From Bacteroidota bacterium (GTDB taxonomy: Bacteria; Bacteroidota; Bacteroidia; Flavobacteriales; Flavobacteriaceae), in assembly GCA_029557895.1 (NCBI GenBank), contig JAKQHT010000014.1, positions 29,137 to 93,136 of the forward strand: DNA of 64,000 nucleotides, given 5' to 3'. The translations under genes were made by a program, and so were the position numbers. The notes below the pieces were generated by a model. The model was not told the DNA's origin and did no database searches. It saw only the letters and a program-made list of their open reading frames with translations. Positions 28,294 through 37,671 of the stretch are shown here, piece by piece. Positions within the stretch are counted from its first letter, which is position 1, and the number at the start of each line of letters is the position of its first letter.

Positions 28294-29850
28294 ATGGGCA
28301 AAAGGCAAAAGATTATTTTTTTTGGGTCGGCAGTTTTGATCATTGTAGCAGTTTTGGTTGCAAACCGTGTTGCTACCATATGCTTGGAGCATATGTTGCA
28401 TGTGCTCCCTGAACCTTTAAAAATAACATATAAACACATGGATGTCAACACGTTCATGGGTAGGGTGGTTGTCTATGGGGCGGAAGTGGTGAACAAGGTT
28501 GAAAATTCTGAAACCGCCAGAGCCAAACTCTATGCAGAAAAACTGACGGTCAGGAAATTTGGTTTTTGGGATTATATGTTAAATGGTAAAATGTCCATCG
28601 GAAAATTGGAACTGGATCGGCCAAAACTGATTTATTATGTTAGTGGAGAGGGCGATACCGATATTCAAGGGGTGACCCAAGGCAATTCCATTCCGCCAAA
28701 AATTTCTGTGGATCAATTTATTGTTGATAATGCATTGGTAGTAATACGAGACGCAATTACAGATTCCACTCTTTTGGAAACCAGAGGATTAAAAGCCAAT
28801 TTTGGTAATGTCATTGTGGATAAAACCACCATGATGAGAAAGCGGCCTCTATCATATTCAGGATTTGATTTGAGCCTCGATAGCTTGTTTTTCCGACTTG
28901 GACCTTATGAAAACCTGAAAACAGCATCTGTAGCAATCAACAAAGATCAGGCAAAAGTTGAACGATTAAGGATCTACACCAAATACTCTAAAAATGAACT
29001 CTTAAAAAAAATACAGGTTGAGCGAGATTATTTTGATCTTACGGTCGATGCGCTCACGTTACAATCTATAGATTTTGGTTACAGAGAAGATTTCACCTTT
29101 TTTTTTAAAAGTCCAAAAACGATTTTTGACAAGCCTGTTTTAAAGCTTTACAGGAACAAGTTGGTTCCAGATGATAACACCGTTAAAAAACTGTACGGCA
29201 ACATATTGAGAAACCTTGGGTTTGATCTGGCCTTAAACAGCGTTTCACTCAACAATGCAACCATTGAATATTCTGAAAAAGTACATTTGGAAAACCCGCC
29301 GGGAACCATTCGCTTCTCAAACCTTCATGCGGACATATCCAATTTGGGCAATACCTATCAGGTAGGCGAAAAGACCAATCTGGAAATCGAAGCCGTTTTT
29401 ATGAAGTCAACACCCATCAAGGCCAATTGGTACTTTGATGTCAATAGCGCCAATGACAATTTTGTTTTCAAGGCAGAGGTTGGCAAGCTATTGGCACAAG
29501 ACATGAACACGTTTTCAGGGCCAAATTTAAAGGTCTTGTTTGAAGGTGAACTGATCAAAACCTACTTTACCATCGATGGGAACGCCCATAGATCCAATGT
29601 TGAACTACGGACCAAATATGAGGACTTTAAAGTGGATTTGCTCGAAAAGGAAGGTAAACGGAAAAACAAACTGCTTTCTGCAATGGTCAATTTGGTCATC
29701 AAACATAACAGCGACAAAACAGCCGATGGATTTAGGGAAGGTTTCAAAAAAGATATCGAAAGAGACCCGACCAAATCTGTGTTTAATTTTCTGTGGCTCA
29801 ATGCTAAAGAAGGTCTTTTGGATGCAATGACAGTTGTGGCCAAAAAATAG
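28294..29850 (+). CDS. AsmA/DUF748-like envelope protein
   Basis: A 518-residue protein with one N-terminal membrane anchor (about 7-30) and a long beta-rich periplasmic part. Repeating patterns of the type 'SIGKLELDRPKLIYYV', 'ISVDQFIVDNALVVIRD' and 'FDLALNSVSLNNATIEY' are those of DUF748/AsmA-like repeats, which in the wider family build hydrophobic grooves that move lipids between membranes. Its role here is inferred from fold style only. It lies between gltB2 (divergent) and uvrD, 98 bases upstream of the latter on the same strand. Confidence 0.55.
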   Translation: MGKRQKIIFFGSAVLIIVAVLVANRVATICLEHMLHVLPEPLKITYKHMDVNTFMGRVVVYGAEVVNKVENSETARAKLYAEKLTVRKFGFWDYMLNGKMSIGKLELDRPKLIYYVSGEGDTDIQGVTQGNSIPPKISVDQFIVDNALVVIRDAITDSTLLETRGLKANFGNVIVDKTTMMRKRPLSYSGFDLSLDSLFFRLGPYENLKTASVAINKDQAKVERLRIYTKYSKNELLKKIQVERDYFDLTVDALTLQSIDFGYREDFTFFFKSPKTIFDKPVLKLYRNKLVPDDNTVKKLYGNILRNLGFDLALNSVSLNNATIEYSEKVHLENPPGTIRFSNLHADISNLGNTYQVGEKTNLEIEAVFMKSTPIKANWYFDVNSANDNFVFKAEVGKLLAQDMNTFSGPNLKVLFEGELIKTYFTIDGNAHRSNVELRTKYEDFKVDLLEKEGKRKNKLLSAMVNLVIKHNSDKTADGFREGFKKDIERDPTKSVFNFLWLNAKEGLLDAMTVVAKK

Positions 29851-29948
29851 AATACGGGCATTTTTTCAAAATTGTTTATAATTATTCATAAAATCCAACT
29901 CCTATAACTGGATCAATGGTTAATTTCACGTTTTGAATTTTTTTAGAT

Positions 29949-32264
29949 TTGGAAGCGTATTTAAGTCAACTGAACGACGCACAATTGGCGCCAACTTTAC
30001 AGAAAGATGGCCCCATGATCATTATAGCCGGAGCCGGATCGGGCAAGACCCGTGTATTGACCTATAGGATTGCCTATCTGATGAGCGAGGGCGTTGATCC
30101 CTTCAATATTTTGGCGCTGACCTTTACCAATAAGGCTGCCAGGGAAATGAAATCGCGTATTGCGGCCATTGTGGGCGAGAGCGAGGCAAAAAACTTATGG
30201 ATGGGAACATTTCATTCGGTTTTTGCCAAAATTCTCCGCATTGAAGCCGATAAATTGGGCTATCCCAATAATTTCACTATCTACGACACGCAAGATTCGC
30301 AACGGCTTATATCTTCTATTATCAAGGAAATGGAACTGGACAAGGATATTTACAAGTATAAGCAGGTACATGCTCGGATATCGTCCTATAAGAATAGTCT
30401 CATTACCGTAAAGGCTTATTTTCAAAACCCGGAATTGATTGAAGCCGATGCCATGGCCAAACGCCCACGGTTGGGCGAAATCTATAAGAACTATGTCGAT
30501 CGCTGTTTTAAGGCTGGGGCAATGGATTTTGATGATTTATTATTGAAAACCAATGAATTGATTACAAGGTTTCCCGATGTATTGGCAAAATACCAACACC
30601 GTTTCAGGTATATTTTGGTGGATGAGTACCAAGACACAAACCACTCACAGTACCTAATTGTCAGGGCACTTTCTGACCGTTACCAAAACATCTGCGTGGT
30701 GGGTGACGATGCACAGAGCATTTATGCATTTCGAGGTGCAAACATTAACAATATCCTGAATTTCCAAAGGGATTATGACAATGTAAACGTCTATCGGTTG
30801 GAGCAAAATTACCGTTCTACAAAAAATATCGTGAATGCTGCCAATTCTATCATTGACAAAAATCAGGTAAAGCTCGACAAGGTAGTTTGGACTGCCAATG
30901 ACGAAGGTCCTAAAATAAAAGTAAACCGGCTTATGACCGATGGTGACGAAGGTAGGTTTGTGGCGAGTTCCATTTTTGAGAACAAAATGGACAAACAGCT
31001 AAAAAACAATGATTTTGCCGTACTTTACCGAACCAATGCCCAATCGCGTGCCATTGAAGATGCCCTCCGAAAGAAGAACATCCCTTATAGGATATACGGC
31101 GGCTTATCATTCTACCAACGTAAGGAAATAAAAGATGTGCTGGCTTATTTAAGACTGGTGGTAAATCCCGCAGATGAAGAAGCCCTCATGCGTGTCATCA
31201 ACTTTCCGGCAAGAGGAATAGGACAAACCACCATTGACAGATTGGTCGTGGCTGCCAATGACCACAACCGTTCCATTTTTGATTTGATGAAACACATTGC
31301 AACGTTCAATGTGGATATCAATGCACCCACCAAGGTCAAGTTGCAAAACTTTGTAACCATGATCGAAAGTTTTCAGGTGATGAACCAGACAGTCAATGCC
31401 TTTGAACTTGCGGACCACGTGACCAAGGTCACAGGTATTATCCGCGAGTATAATAACGACGGCACCCCCGAGGGCATTGCCAAAATGGAAAATATCGAAG
31501 AGTTGCTCAACGGTATCAAGGATTTTGTCGAAGGACAAATGGAGCTTGCCGATGCTACAGGAAATATCACGGAGTTTTTGGAAGATGTGGCACTGGCGAC
31601 CGATCTCGACAATGACAAGGGCGATGACGACCGTGTGGCGCTGATGACCATACATTTGGCAAAAGGCCTTGAATTTCCATACGTGTATATTGTTGGCATG
31701 GAGGAAGATCTCTTTCCAAGCGCCATGAGCATGAACACGAGGAGCGAACTCGAAGAAGAACGTCGCTTGTTTTACGTGGCATTGACACGGGCCGAAAAAC
31801 AGGCCTACCTGACATATACCTTGTCACGTTATAGATGGGGGAAATTAATTGATGCCGAACCGAGCCGTTTTATTGAGGAAATCGATGACAAATATCTCGA
31901 AATCCTTACCCCGATTGAGGACAGAAGGTATAACCCAATGTTGTCTGCCGATATTTTTGGTGATGTTGAGCCAGAGCGCAACCGTTTCAAAAAGCCGTTG
32001 CCCAGAAAGCAAGAGAACAAACCGGTAAAGTTTGTCCCACCTGCCAGATTAAAGCCCTTGGGCAAACCTGCCGAAAGTTCCAAAACAAACCTCTTTGATG
32101 GAGCACTGACTGTCGGCAATGTGGTACAACACACGCGGTTTGGTAAAGGCAGAGTGTTGAAAATAGAGGGTAATGGAGCCGATGCCAAGGCTGAAATCGA
32201 TTTTGACCATGGCGGTGTCAAAAAGCTCTTGCTGCGCTTTGCAAAGCTAGATGTGTTGGGGTAA
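29949..32264 (+). CDS. ATP-dependent DNA helicase UvrD/PcrA
   Basis: A 771-residue superfamily 1A helicase acting in excision repair and removal of proteins from DNA. Motifs: Q-motif LNDAQLAPTL, Walker A GAGSGKTRVLTYR, motif Ia ALTFTNKAAREM, motif II DEYQDTNHSQY, motif III GDDAQSIYAFRGA, motif IV NYRST, motif V LAKGLEFPYVYIVGMEE and motif VI VALTRAEK. The C-terminal domain (about 710-771, VGNVVQHTRFGKGRVL) is the Tudor-like PcrA tail that contacts RNA polymerase. An in-frame TGA at 29934 and the absence of an ATG make TTG 29949 the start (L/M-EAYLSQLNDAQ), which matches the conserved N-terminus. Confidence 0.95.
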   Translation: MEAYLSQLNDAQLAPTLQKDGPMIIIAGAGSGKTRVLTYRIAYLMSEGVDPFNILALTFTNKAAREMKSRIAAIVGESEAKNLWMGTFHSVFAKILRIEADKLGYPNNFTIYDTQDSQRLISSIIKEMELDKDIYKYKQVHARISSYKNSLITVKAYFQNPELIEADAMAKRPRLGEIYKNYVDRCFKAGAMDFDDLLLKTNELITRFPDVLAKYQHRFRYILVDEYQDTNHSQYLIVRALSDRYQNICVVGDDAQSIYAFRGANINNILNFQRDYDNVNVYRLEQNYRSTKNIVNAANSIIDKNQVKLDKVVWTANDEGPKIKVNRLMTDGDEGRFVASSIFENKMDKQLKNNDFAVLYRTNAQSRAIEDALRKKNIPYRIYGGLSFYQRKEIKDVLAYLRLVVNPADEEALMRVINFPARGIGQTTIDRLVVAANDHNRSIFDLMKHIATFNVDINAPTKVKLQNFVTMIESFQVMNQTVNAFELADHVTKVTGIIREYNNDGTPEGIAKMENIEELLNGIKDFVEGQMELADATGNITEFLEDVALATDLDNDKGDDDRVALMTIHLAKGLEFPYVYIVGMEEDLFPSAMSMNTRSELEEERRLFYVALTRAEKQAYLTYTLSRYRWGKLIDAEPSRFIEEIDDKYLEILTPIEDRRYNPMLSADIFGDVEPERNRFKKPLPRKQENKPVKFVPPARLKPLGKPAESSKTNLFDGALTVGNVVQHTRFGKGRVLKIEGNGADAKAEIDFDHGGVKKLLLRFAKLDVLG

Positions 32265-32431
32265 CGTTTTTTCTGTATCGAACCTATCTTTAATTTAAAT
32301 TGCACATTTTCGCTAACCTCCACAATTAAAAAACCACAGAATGCACGGCTTCACCGATTATTCGATCAATGGGCAACTGTGTAATCTGTGGCTTTGGATG
32401 ATTAGAACAATGGACTTTCAATCCATAAGGT

Positions 32432-33298
32432 CTATTCCAGATGGGAATTGATGAAAAGTTTTAGTTTCAACCAAGTATCAAGGAGCTCCAGTCCTGCCCA
32501 TCCATGGCCTGCATTGGGATATAAGGTAAATTCGTTTGTAACGCCAAGTTCATCGAGCCTATCCCTTAAATCGGTGCCTTGAGTAGTGGGGATCAGCGGG
32601 TCTTGGCCTCCATAAAACATAACGGTTGGAGGCGAAGCCGAAGTGGCTTGGTGGTATGGGCTTACTTCTTCAAGAAAAGCAATGGAGGCGGTCTCTCCAT
32701 ACAAATCCAACAGTGCTTGGATGGCCGGGTCAGTATTTTCCAAATACGCAGGATCCGTAAAATTTGTTGGGCCGACTATGCTGCACACCATCTTTGAATC
32801 AGAACCAGTGTCAAAAGCATAGCTCCAAAGTAAAGACAGATGCGCGCCGGCACTAACACCTATAAATCCGTAATCATCTGAAAAAACGTAACTATTGTCA
32901 ATGGATTTCAGATGGTTGACAACAGCCGAAATGTCGTCAATCTGCATGGGATATGGAGGTGTGGTCGCGTTAGCCAATCGGTAATTAATGTTCACGATGG
33001 CCACATTTGGCAAATCTTGCCTTATTATATCCCTAAAACCGTTCATATCGGCTTTGTCGCCGGATGTCCAACCGCCGCCATGTACCAGTATTAGTACTTT
33101 GGTTTCTGTTGAACGATTGGCGGGCAAATAGATATCAAATTTTTGGTCGTCATCCGGACCATAGGAAATATTGAGTTCTTCATAATATTCCAAAGGATCC
33201 AAGCCGGTTGGCATATTGTCGTCAGAAGTATCGTCATTACCACATCCAAAGGCGATAAAAGCAATCAAGATTGCAAAAAAATAGTTGTAGGTCTTCAT
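32432..33298 (-). CDS. Alpha/beta-hydrolase lipoprotein (esterase, BD-FAE/lipase group)
   Basis: A 288-residue lipoprotein (lipobox FIAFGC, Cys 19). The oxyanion signature HGGGWTSGDK, nucleophile elbow GVSAGAHLS (Ser), a probable acidic residue in GGQDPLIP and the catalytic His in NAGHGWAG define an active carboxylesterase of the group containing bacterial feruloyl-esterase-like and kynurenine-formamidase-like enzymes. Substrate is unknown. It is divergent from the Sua5 gene. Confidence 0.87.
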   Translation of the reverse strand: MKTYNYFFAILIAFIAFGCGNDDTSDDNMPTGLDPLEYYEELNISYGPDDDQKFDIYLPANRSTETKVLILVHGGGWTSGDKADMNGFRDIIRQDLPNVAIVNINYRLANATTPPYPMQIDDISAVVNHLKSIDNSYVFSDDYGFIGVSAGAHLSLLWSYAFDTGSDSKMVCSIVGPTNFTDPAYLENTDPAIQALLDLYGETASIAFLEEVSPYHQATSASPPTVMFYGGQDPLIPTTQGTDLRDRLDELGVTNEFTLYPNAGHGWAGLELLDTWLKLKLFINSHLE

Positions 33299-33348
33299 GG
33301 TAAGAATTATATTGTTTAATTTGTAAACGATTTGATCCGTTCGTTATT

Positions 33349-33969
33349 ATGGCAGAATTTATAAAAATTTATGAAGAGAATCCCAATCCTCGTGATATCA
33401 AGAAGGTTGTGGATGTCCTCCGAAAGGGCGGGTTGGTCATTTATCCTACCGATACGGTCTATGGATTGGGTTGCGATATCACGCATCTAAAGGCTTTGGA
33501 ACGCATTGCAACCATCAAGGGTGTGAAGCTGGAAAAAGCAAACTTTTCGTTTGTATGCCACGACTTGAGTAATTTGAGTGATTACGTTAAGCAGATTGAT
33601 ACCAAGACTTTCAAGATCTTAAAACGTGCCCTGCCCGGTCCCTATACTTTCATACTTCCAGGAGCGAGTTCGCTGCCGCATCCGTTCAAAAAGAAAAAGA
33701 CCGTGGGTATTCGTGTGCCCGATAATAATATTGCCCTCGAAATTGTACGACAACTGGGCAACCCGATTATTTCGACATCGATACACGATGAGGATGAGAT
33801 CATAGAATATACCACAGATCCCGAGTTGATTCTTGAAAAATGGAACAATCTTGTTGATATGGTCATTGACGGGGGTTATGGAGACAACCATGCATCTACT
33901 GTCGTTGACCTATCAGAAAGCGAGCCTGTAATCGTTAGGGAAGGCAAGGGGAGCACCGAGATTTTTTAA
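33349..33969 (+). CDS. L-threonylcarbamoyladenylate synthase (Sua5/YciO/YrdC family)
   Basis: A 206-residue single-domain protein. The YrdC fold is recognised by VLRKGGLVIYPTDTVYGLGCDI (about 24-45), the ATP-binding Lys/Arg region ALERIATIKG, LPGPYTFILPGAS and GIRVPDNNIALEIV. It would make threonylcarbamoyl-AMP from threonine, bicarbonate and ATP, the first step of t6A37 tRNA modification. YciO-type paralogs share this length, so it may not be the only or essential synthase. Its last 4 bases overlap the 3' end of the convergent MFS gene. Confidence 0.85.
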   Translation: MAEFIKIYEENPNPRDIKKVVDVLRKGGLVIYPTDTVYGLGCDITHLKALERIATIKGVKLEKANFSFVCHDLSNLSDYVKQIDTKTFKILKRALPGPYTFILPGASSLPHPFKKKKTVGIRVPDNNIALEIVRQLGNPIISTSIHDEDEIIEYTTDPELILEKWNNLVDMVIDGGYGDNHASTVVDLSESEPVIVREGKGSTEIF

Positions 33970-35108
33970 GCTTCTTCAGGCTGGTTTTTGAAGAACAATC
34001 TTGAAACCGGAACCAACATCAATCCCGAAATCAGGAAGATAACAAATGCTATTTTCAAGTTTAAGGCATGGGCAATATAGCCGATAAGTGGTGGCCCTAC
34101 CAGCATGCCGACAATCGAATAGGTGGTAACGATGGATATGGCCATTCCGGCAGAATATTTTTTTGAAGTTCCTGCAAGCATATAGGTCATGGGGAAGATT
34201 GCAGCCACGCCCAATCCGGTGATGCTCAAAGCGATGATAGATGGCCAAAAGTATGGAAAAAGTATCAGGGACATGATACCCAATGTTATAAATGATGCAC
34301 TGATGAGGTACATACGTTTCATTCCCAAGCGTTCTATCAATGTATCAGAGAAAAAGCGAGATAATGCCATAAAAACCATGAAAATCAAATAGCCCAATGT
34401 AAATAATTCCTCTTTTACGACCTCTTTGAAATAAACGCCGCTCCAATCAAAAATGCCGCCCTCGCACACCGCGGCAAAAAACACCATAATTCCCAAAAGT
34501 ACAATTTGTCGGTCGGGTTTTCCCAGTTGAAACTTGTTGCCATGTGCTGAACGGTCACTTTTTATTAAAAAAGGGTAGGATGCAAGCCCCGCGACCATAG
34601 ATAGTATGCCGGCAATCAAAAGATGTTGTGACAGCGAAACGTCCATTTTAACCATAAATGTTGAAAACAAAACCCCAATCAGGCCTCCCGTACTCCAAAG
34701 CCCGTGGAACGAACCGATGATTTTTTTGGCATAATTTTTTTGAACGCTAATGGATTGCGTGTTCATCGCAATATTGAGGATTCGCATAAAGAACGAAAAC
34801 ACAAATACAGAGACTATGAGTGCCAACATGGAATTTGATAGGCCTATACCTGCCAATGCGAGATTCAAAAATATAAAAGAGACGACCAATGGTTTTCTGC
34901 TGTCAAACTTGGCTACGAGCCAGCCGGATAGTGGGAGTCCTGCCAAGGAACTGATGGGGAGCATGAGCAGGACATTGCTTAACTCTGCTTCGTTGAGATC
35001 AAAAATGGTTTTGATGGTTGGGATGCGCGATGCCCAAGTGGCAAAGCAAAACCCTGAAAGCATGAAGAATATACTCAAGGAAAAGCGCTGTTTGCTGTTA
35101 TCGCTCAT
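33966..35108 (-). CDS. Major facilitator superfamily transporter
   Basis: A 380-residue membrane protein with about twelve hydrophobic segments in two six-helix halves. The conserved loop after helix 2 appears as GWLVAKFDSRKPL and the mid-protein loop is around residues 190-205. The overall look (FATWASRIPTIK near the N-terminus, a motif common in sugar/multidrug 'YbjJ-like' MFS proteins) suggests a fucose-permease or YbjJ-type exporter; the substrate is not determinable. The 3' end overlaps that of the convergent Sua5 gene by 4 bases. Confidence 0.88.
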   Translation of the reverse strand: MSDNSKQRFSLSIFFMLSGFCFATWASRIPTIKTIFDLNEAELSNVLLMLPISSLAGLPLSGWLVAKFDSRKPLVVSFIFLNLALAGIGLSNSMLALIVSVFVFSFFMRILNIAMNTQSISVQKNYAKKIIGSFHGLWSTGGLIGVLFSTFMVKMDVSLSQHLLIAGILSMVAGLASYPFLIKSDRSAHGNKFQLGKPDRQIVLLGIMVFFAAVCEGGIFDWSGVYFKEVVKEELFTLGYLIFMVFMALSRFFSDTLIERLGMKRMYLISASFITLGIMSLILFPYFWPSIIALSITGLGVAAIFPMTYMLAGTSKKYSAGMAISIVTTYSIVGMLVGPPLIGYIAHALNLKIAFVIFLISGLMLVPVSRLFFKNQPEEA

Positions 35109-35190
35109 TGGGGTCTTTTTTTAGGTGCAAATATCTGTTGGATAATTATAATGAAAAAATGATTTTGGTCTTTAGTTTTGGAGGAGCCAA

Positions 35191-35220
35191 AAAAAAGCCC
35201 AATCAAAACGATTGGGCTTT
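35191..35220 (-). terminator. Intrinsic terminator after the OmpA-family gene
   Basis: AAAGCCCAATC / GATTGGGCTTT (35194-35204 and 35210-35220) form an 11-bp stem with a 5-base loop. On the minus strand it is followed by a run of T, 19 bases beyond the stop of the gene at 35239. Confidence 0.85.
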
Positions 35221-35238
35221 CGTATTGTATGTTACCTG

Positions 35239-36099
35239 TTAATTAGTTCCTTCAGAAAGATTTTTCATTTCTTTTTCGACCATTTCGTAGAACTGGTCAA
35301 TTTTTGGAAGTACCAAAATACGGGTCCTTCTGTTTGTGGCTCTGTTTTCGGCAGTATCATTGGGCACTAATGGCACGTATTGGCCACGTCCTGCCGCTAC
35401 CAATTGTTTTGAAGGCACGCCCAGAGATTCCAATACCCTGATGATAGAGGTAGAGCGCTTGACGCTCAAATCCCAGTTGTCCAACAGTACTCCGCTCTTA
35501 TAAGGCACAGTGTCGGTATGGCCTTCTACCATACATTCGAAATCTGGTTTGCTGTTGACCACTTTGGCTACTTTTGCCAGTACTTCTTTTGCTTTTGTTG
35601 TCACGTTGTAACTACCGCTCTGGAACAAAAGTTTATCTGCGATAGAAATGTAAACTACACCTTTTTCAACATTGATCTGAATGTCTGGATCGTTGATGCC
35701 CACTTCACGTTTCAAACTGGTAACAATGGCAAGGGTAACGCTATCCTTGCGAGTTAAAGCATCCTGCAAACGACTGATTTTCAAATCTTTTTCTTTTAAG
35801 CTTTCCAAAGATTTTTCAAGATTTTCGGCGCCTTTTTGTGTCAAAGTCGTCAAATTCCCTTTGGTATCTATCAAATCTTGGTTGGTTTTGCGCAAGTCGG
35901 CCAACTGCTCTTGTAATCCTGCCACGCGGGCATCAGCCGCTGCTTTATCGGCCAAACAACTATTCAGTTTAACAGTTGCGGTGTTCAATAAATCTTGTGT
36001 TTCTTTCTGTTTTGCTTCAAGTTCTGCATATTGCTTTTTTGATACGCAAGAACTCAATGCCAATAGTGAAAACACACTCAATACAATTAGTTTTTTCAT
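35239..36099 (-). CDS. OmpA-family peptidoglycan-binding lipoprotein
   Basis: A 286-residue outer-membrane lipoprotein: start ATG 36099 gives MKKLIVLSVFSLLALSSC with lipobox Cys 18. Residues 20-115 form a coiled coil (leucine heptads, KQYAELEAKQKETQDLL). The C-terminal OmpA domain (about 150-275) contains the peptidoglycan-binding core NWDLSVKRSTSIIRVLESLG, then GRGQYVPLVPNDTAENRATNRRTRI with the Asp and Arg that hold diaminopimelate. It links outer membrane and cell wall. A good -7 box lies at 36138-36145. Confidence 0.92.
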   Translation of the reverse strand: MKKLIVLSVFSLLALSSCVSKKQYAELEAKQKETQDLLNTATVKLNSCLADKAAADARVAGLQEQLADLRKTNQDLIDTKGNLTTLTQKGAENLEKSLESLKEKDLKISRLQDALTRKDSVTLAIVTSLKREVGINDPDIQINVEKGVVYISIADKLLFQSGSYNVTTKAKEVLAKVAKVVNSKPDFECMVEGHTDTVPYKSGVLLDNWDLSVKRSTSIIRVLESLGVPSKQLVAAGRGQYVPLVPNDTAENRATNRRTRILVLPKIDQFYEMVEKEMKNLSEGTN

Positions 36100-36137
36100 A
36101 GTTGTTGTAATTAAAAAACGGTTAAAATTTAACATTT

Positions 36138-36145
36138 CAAAATTA
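36138..36145 (-). promoter_or_regulatory. Probable -7 element for the OmpA-family gene
   Basis: TAATTTTG on the minus strand matches TAnnTTTG and lies 38 bases before the start codon; no clear TTTG is present 20 bases further upstream, so the promoter is only half-supported. Confidence 0.4.
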
Positions 36146-36194
36146 TACAAAAAACCATTGATAGGGCAGAGATTAACAAAAATTTTAACAAAAG

Positions 36195-37184
36195 TTATAA
36201 ACGGTCAAATTGCTGCTTTTTTTTGACAAAATAGGCCCATACTATTGACTGGATTTGATAGTACCCTGCTTTTTGACAAGAAAATTTTCTCTGGCGCAAA
36301 AGCTTGGTTAAGTGTGAGTAATAAGCAAAATGTGCTTTGATGATGGCAAAAAAATGTGAGGGTTTCAACTCGAACAAAAATTTCAGTGCGGCCGCACCGT
36401 CCAATACAAGCCGAAGGAAGACCAAAAGCCACCAATTGCCATAGGCGTTTTTTGTAATGGCGTACAGGCTGTTGCGGAAGTTCAGGTAGGTTTTTCTTGG
36501 GTTTGTATTTTTTAAAGTTGCACCACCTACATGATATATACATGAATTTCCTACATATCGTGTCTCGTAGCCCAAATTATGTGCCCTCCAGCAAAGGTCA
36601 ATTTCTTCAAAATGTGCAAAAAAAGCTTCATCAAGACCGCCGAGTTCATCAAATATGTTTTTTTTGATAAAAAGACAGGCGCCGGAGGCCCAAAAGATCT
36701 TGGCAACATCGTCATATTGGCCTTGGTCTTTTTCCAGTGTGTCAAAAATTCTGCCGCGGCAGTAAGGATAGCCGTACCGATCCAAAAAGCCACCTGCGGC
36801 ACCGGCATATTCAAAATGGTCTTTATGGTTGAAATCCAATAATTTAGGCTGTATGATGGCGGTATCCGGATATTCTTCGAATGTTTGCACAATGGGAGGA
36901 AGCCAGTTCTCTGTCACTTCCACGTCACTATTCATCAGGCAGAAAACATCGGCATCTATGGATATTAAAGCTTGGTTGTATCCTTTGGCATAGCCAAAAT
37001 TATCTTTGTGCTGGATGATCTTGACGTTGGGAAAATGTGTTTTGACAAAATCCACGGAATTATCGTTGGAAGCATTATCGGCAACGTAGACGTCGTTCCC
37101 GGATGCGTGAGCCACGACCGATGGAAGGAAGCGCTCCAACAGATGCTTGCCGTTCCAGTTGAGTATGACAATGGCGATTTTCAA
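36195..37184 (-). CDS. Family 2 glycosyltransferase (rhamnosyltransferase-like)
   Basis: A 329-residue inverting GT-A transferase. Conserved elements are VILNWNGKHLLERFLPSV, VADNASNDNSVDFV (nucleotide binding), the metal-binding MNSDVEV (a D-x-D variant) and WASGACLFIKKNIFDELGGLDEAFFAHFEEIDLCWR (acceptor site and catalytic base). C-terminal hydrophobic stretches suggest membrane association. It starts with TTG 37184; TTGA overlaps the TGA stop of the HSDR_N gene, and the next Met is about 90 residues in, so this start is well supported. Probable role: cell-surface polysaccharide or glycolipid assembly. Confidence 0.9.
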   Translation of the reverse strand: MKIAIVILNWNGKHLLERFLPSVVAHASGNDVYVADNASNDNSVDFVKTHFPNVKIIQHKDNFGYAKGYNQALISIDADVFCLMNSDVEVTENWLPPIVQTFEEYPDTAIIQPKLLDFNHKDHFEYAGAAGGFLDRYGYPYCRGRIFDTLEKDQGQYDDVAKIFWASGACLFIKKNIFDELGGLDEAFFAHFEEIDLCWRAHNLGYETRYVGNSCIYHVGGATLKNTNPRKTYLNFRNSLYAITKNAYGNWWLLVFLRLVLDGAAALKFLFELKPSHFFAIIKAHFAYYSHLTKLLRQRKFSCQKAGYYQIQSIVWAYFVKKKQQFDRL

Positions 37185-37636
37185 GGTAGATGGTTGTTAT
37201 AGCTTGGGATACTTTTCAGGAACCGATAACGTTGGCATTCATAATCCATTTGGCAATAATAATGATTTATTCCGTTTGTTACCATAAGGTAATCGGCTTT
37301 CAATGACATATTGTACCGTGCTATTTGGTCAAAAGCGGCTTGGGTAATCGGTACTTGCGGGGCTTTACATTCCACAATCAGGTAAATGCTCCCGTCAGGA
37401 TGGTATGCTACAATGTCGTAGCGTTTTTTCAAACCATTGATATCGAGTTCTTTTTCAATATTTAACAATGATATAGGGAAGTGCAGCTCGTTGAGGAGGT
37501 ACTGTATGCAATGTTGGCGTACCCATTCTTCGGGTTGCAATACGACAAATCTTTTCCGTATGGTATCGAAAATTGAAATTTTATTTTCGCTATTTTTGAA
37601 ACGAAATGGATACTTCGGAAAATTGAGTTCTTGCAC
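37181..37636 (-). CDS. HSDR_N-domain protein (type I restriction R-subunit N-terminal-like)
   Basis: A 151-residue PD-(D/E)XK-fold protein: the nuclease core is visible as RYDIVAYHPDGSIYLIVECKAPQ (Asp...Glu-x-Lys), with EWVRQHCIQYL upstream. It is a stand-alone domain with no helicase, HsdM or HsdS nearby, so it is not a restriction system. I recall such proteins beside holA across flavobacteria, which points to a conserved but unknown DNA-related role. Start is GTG 37636, 35 bases from the divergent holA start; it is coupled to the glycosyltransferase by a 4-base overlap. Confidence 0.8.
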   Translation of the reverse strand: MQELNFPKYPFRFKNSENKISIFDTIRKRFVVLQPEEWVRQHCIQYLLNELHFPISLLNIEKELDINGLKKRYDIVAYHPDGSIYLIVECKAPQVPITQAAFDQIARYNMSLKADYLMVTNGINHYYCQMDYECQRYRFLKSIPSYNNHLP

Positions 37637-37671
37637 TATTGGTGTATATCGTTTGCCAAAGTTAAGTTTCC

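Noticed and set aside
32265..32431. CCACAGA / TCTGTGG inverted pair as an operator or terminator
   Set aside because: The arms are more than 50 bases apart and lack a T-run; no support beyond chance.
37181..37636. Type I restriction-modification system
   Set aside because: Only an HSDR_N domain is present; no helicase, HsdM or HsdS is nearby, and the C5 methyltransferase at 2643 is unrelated and 34 kb away.
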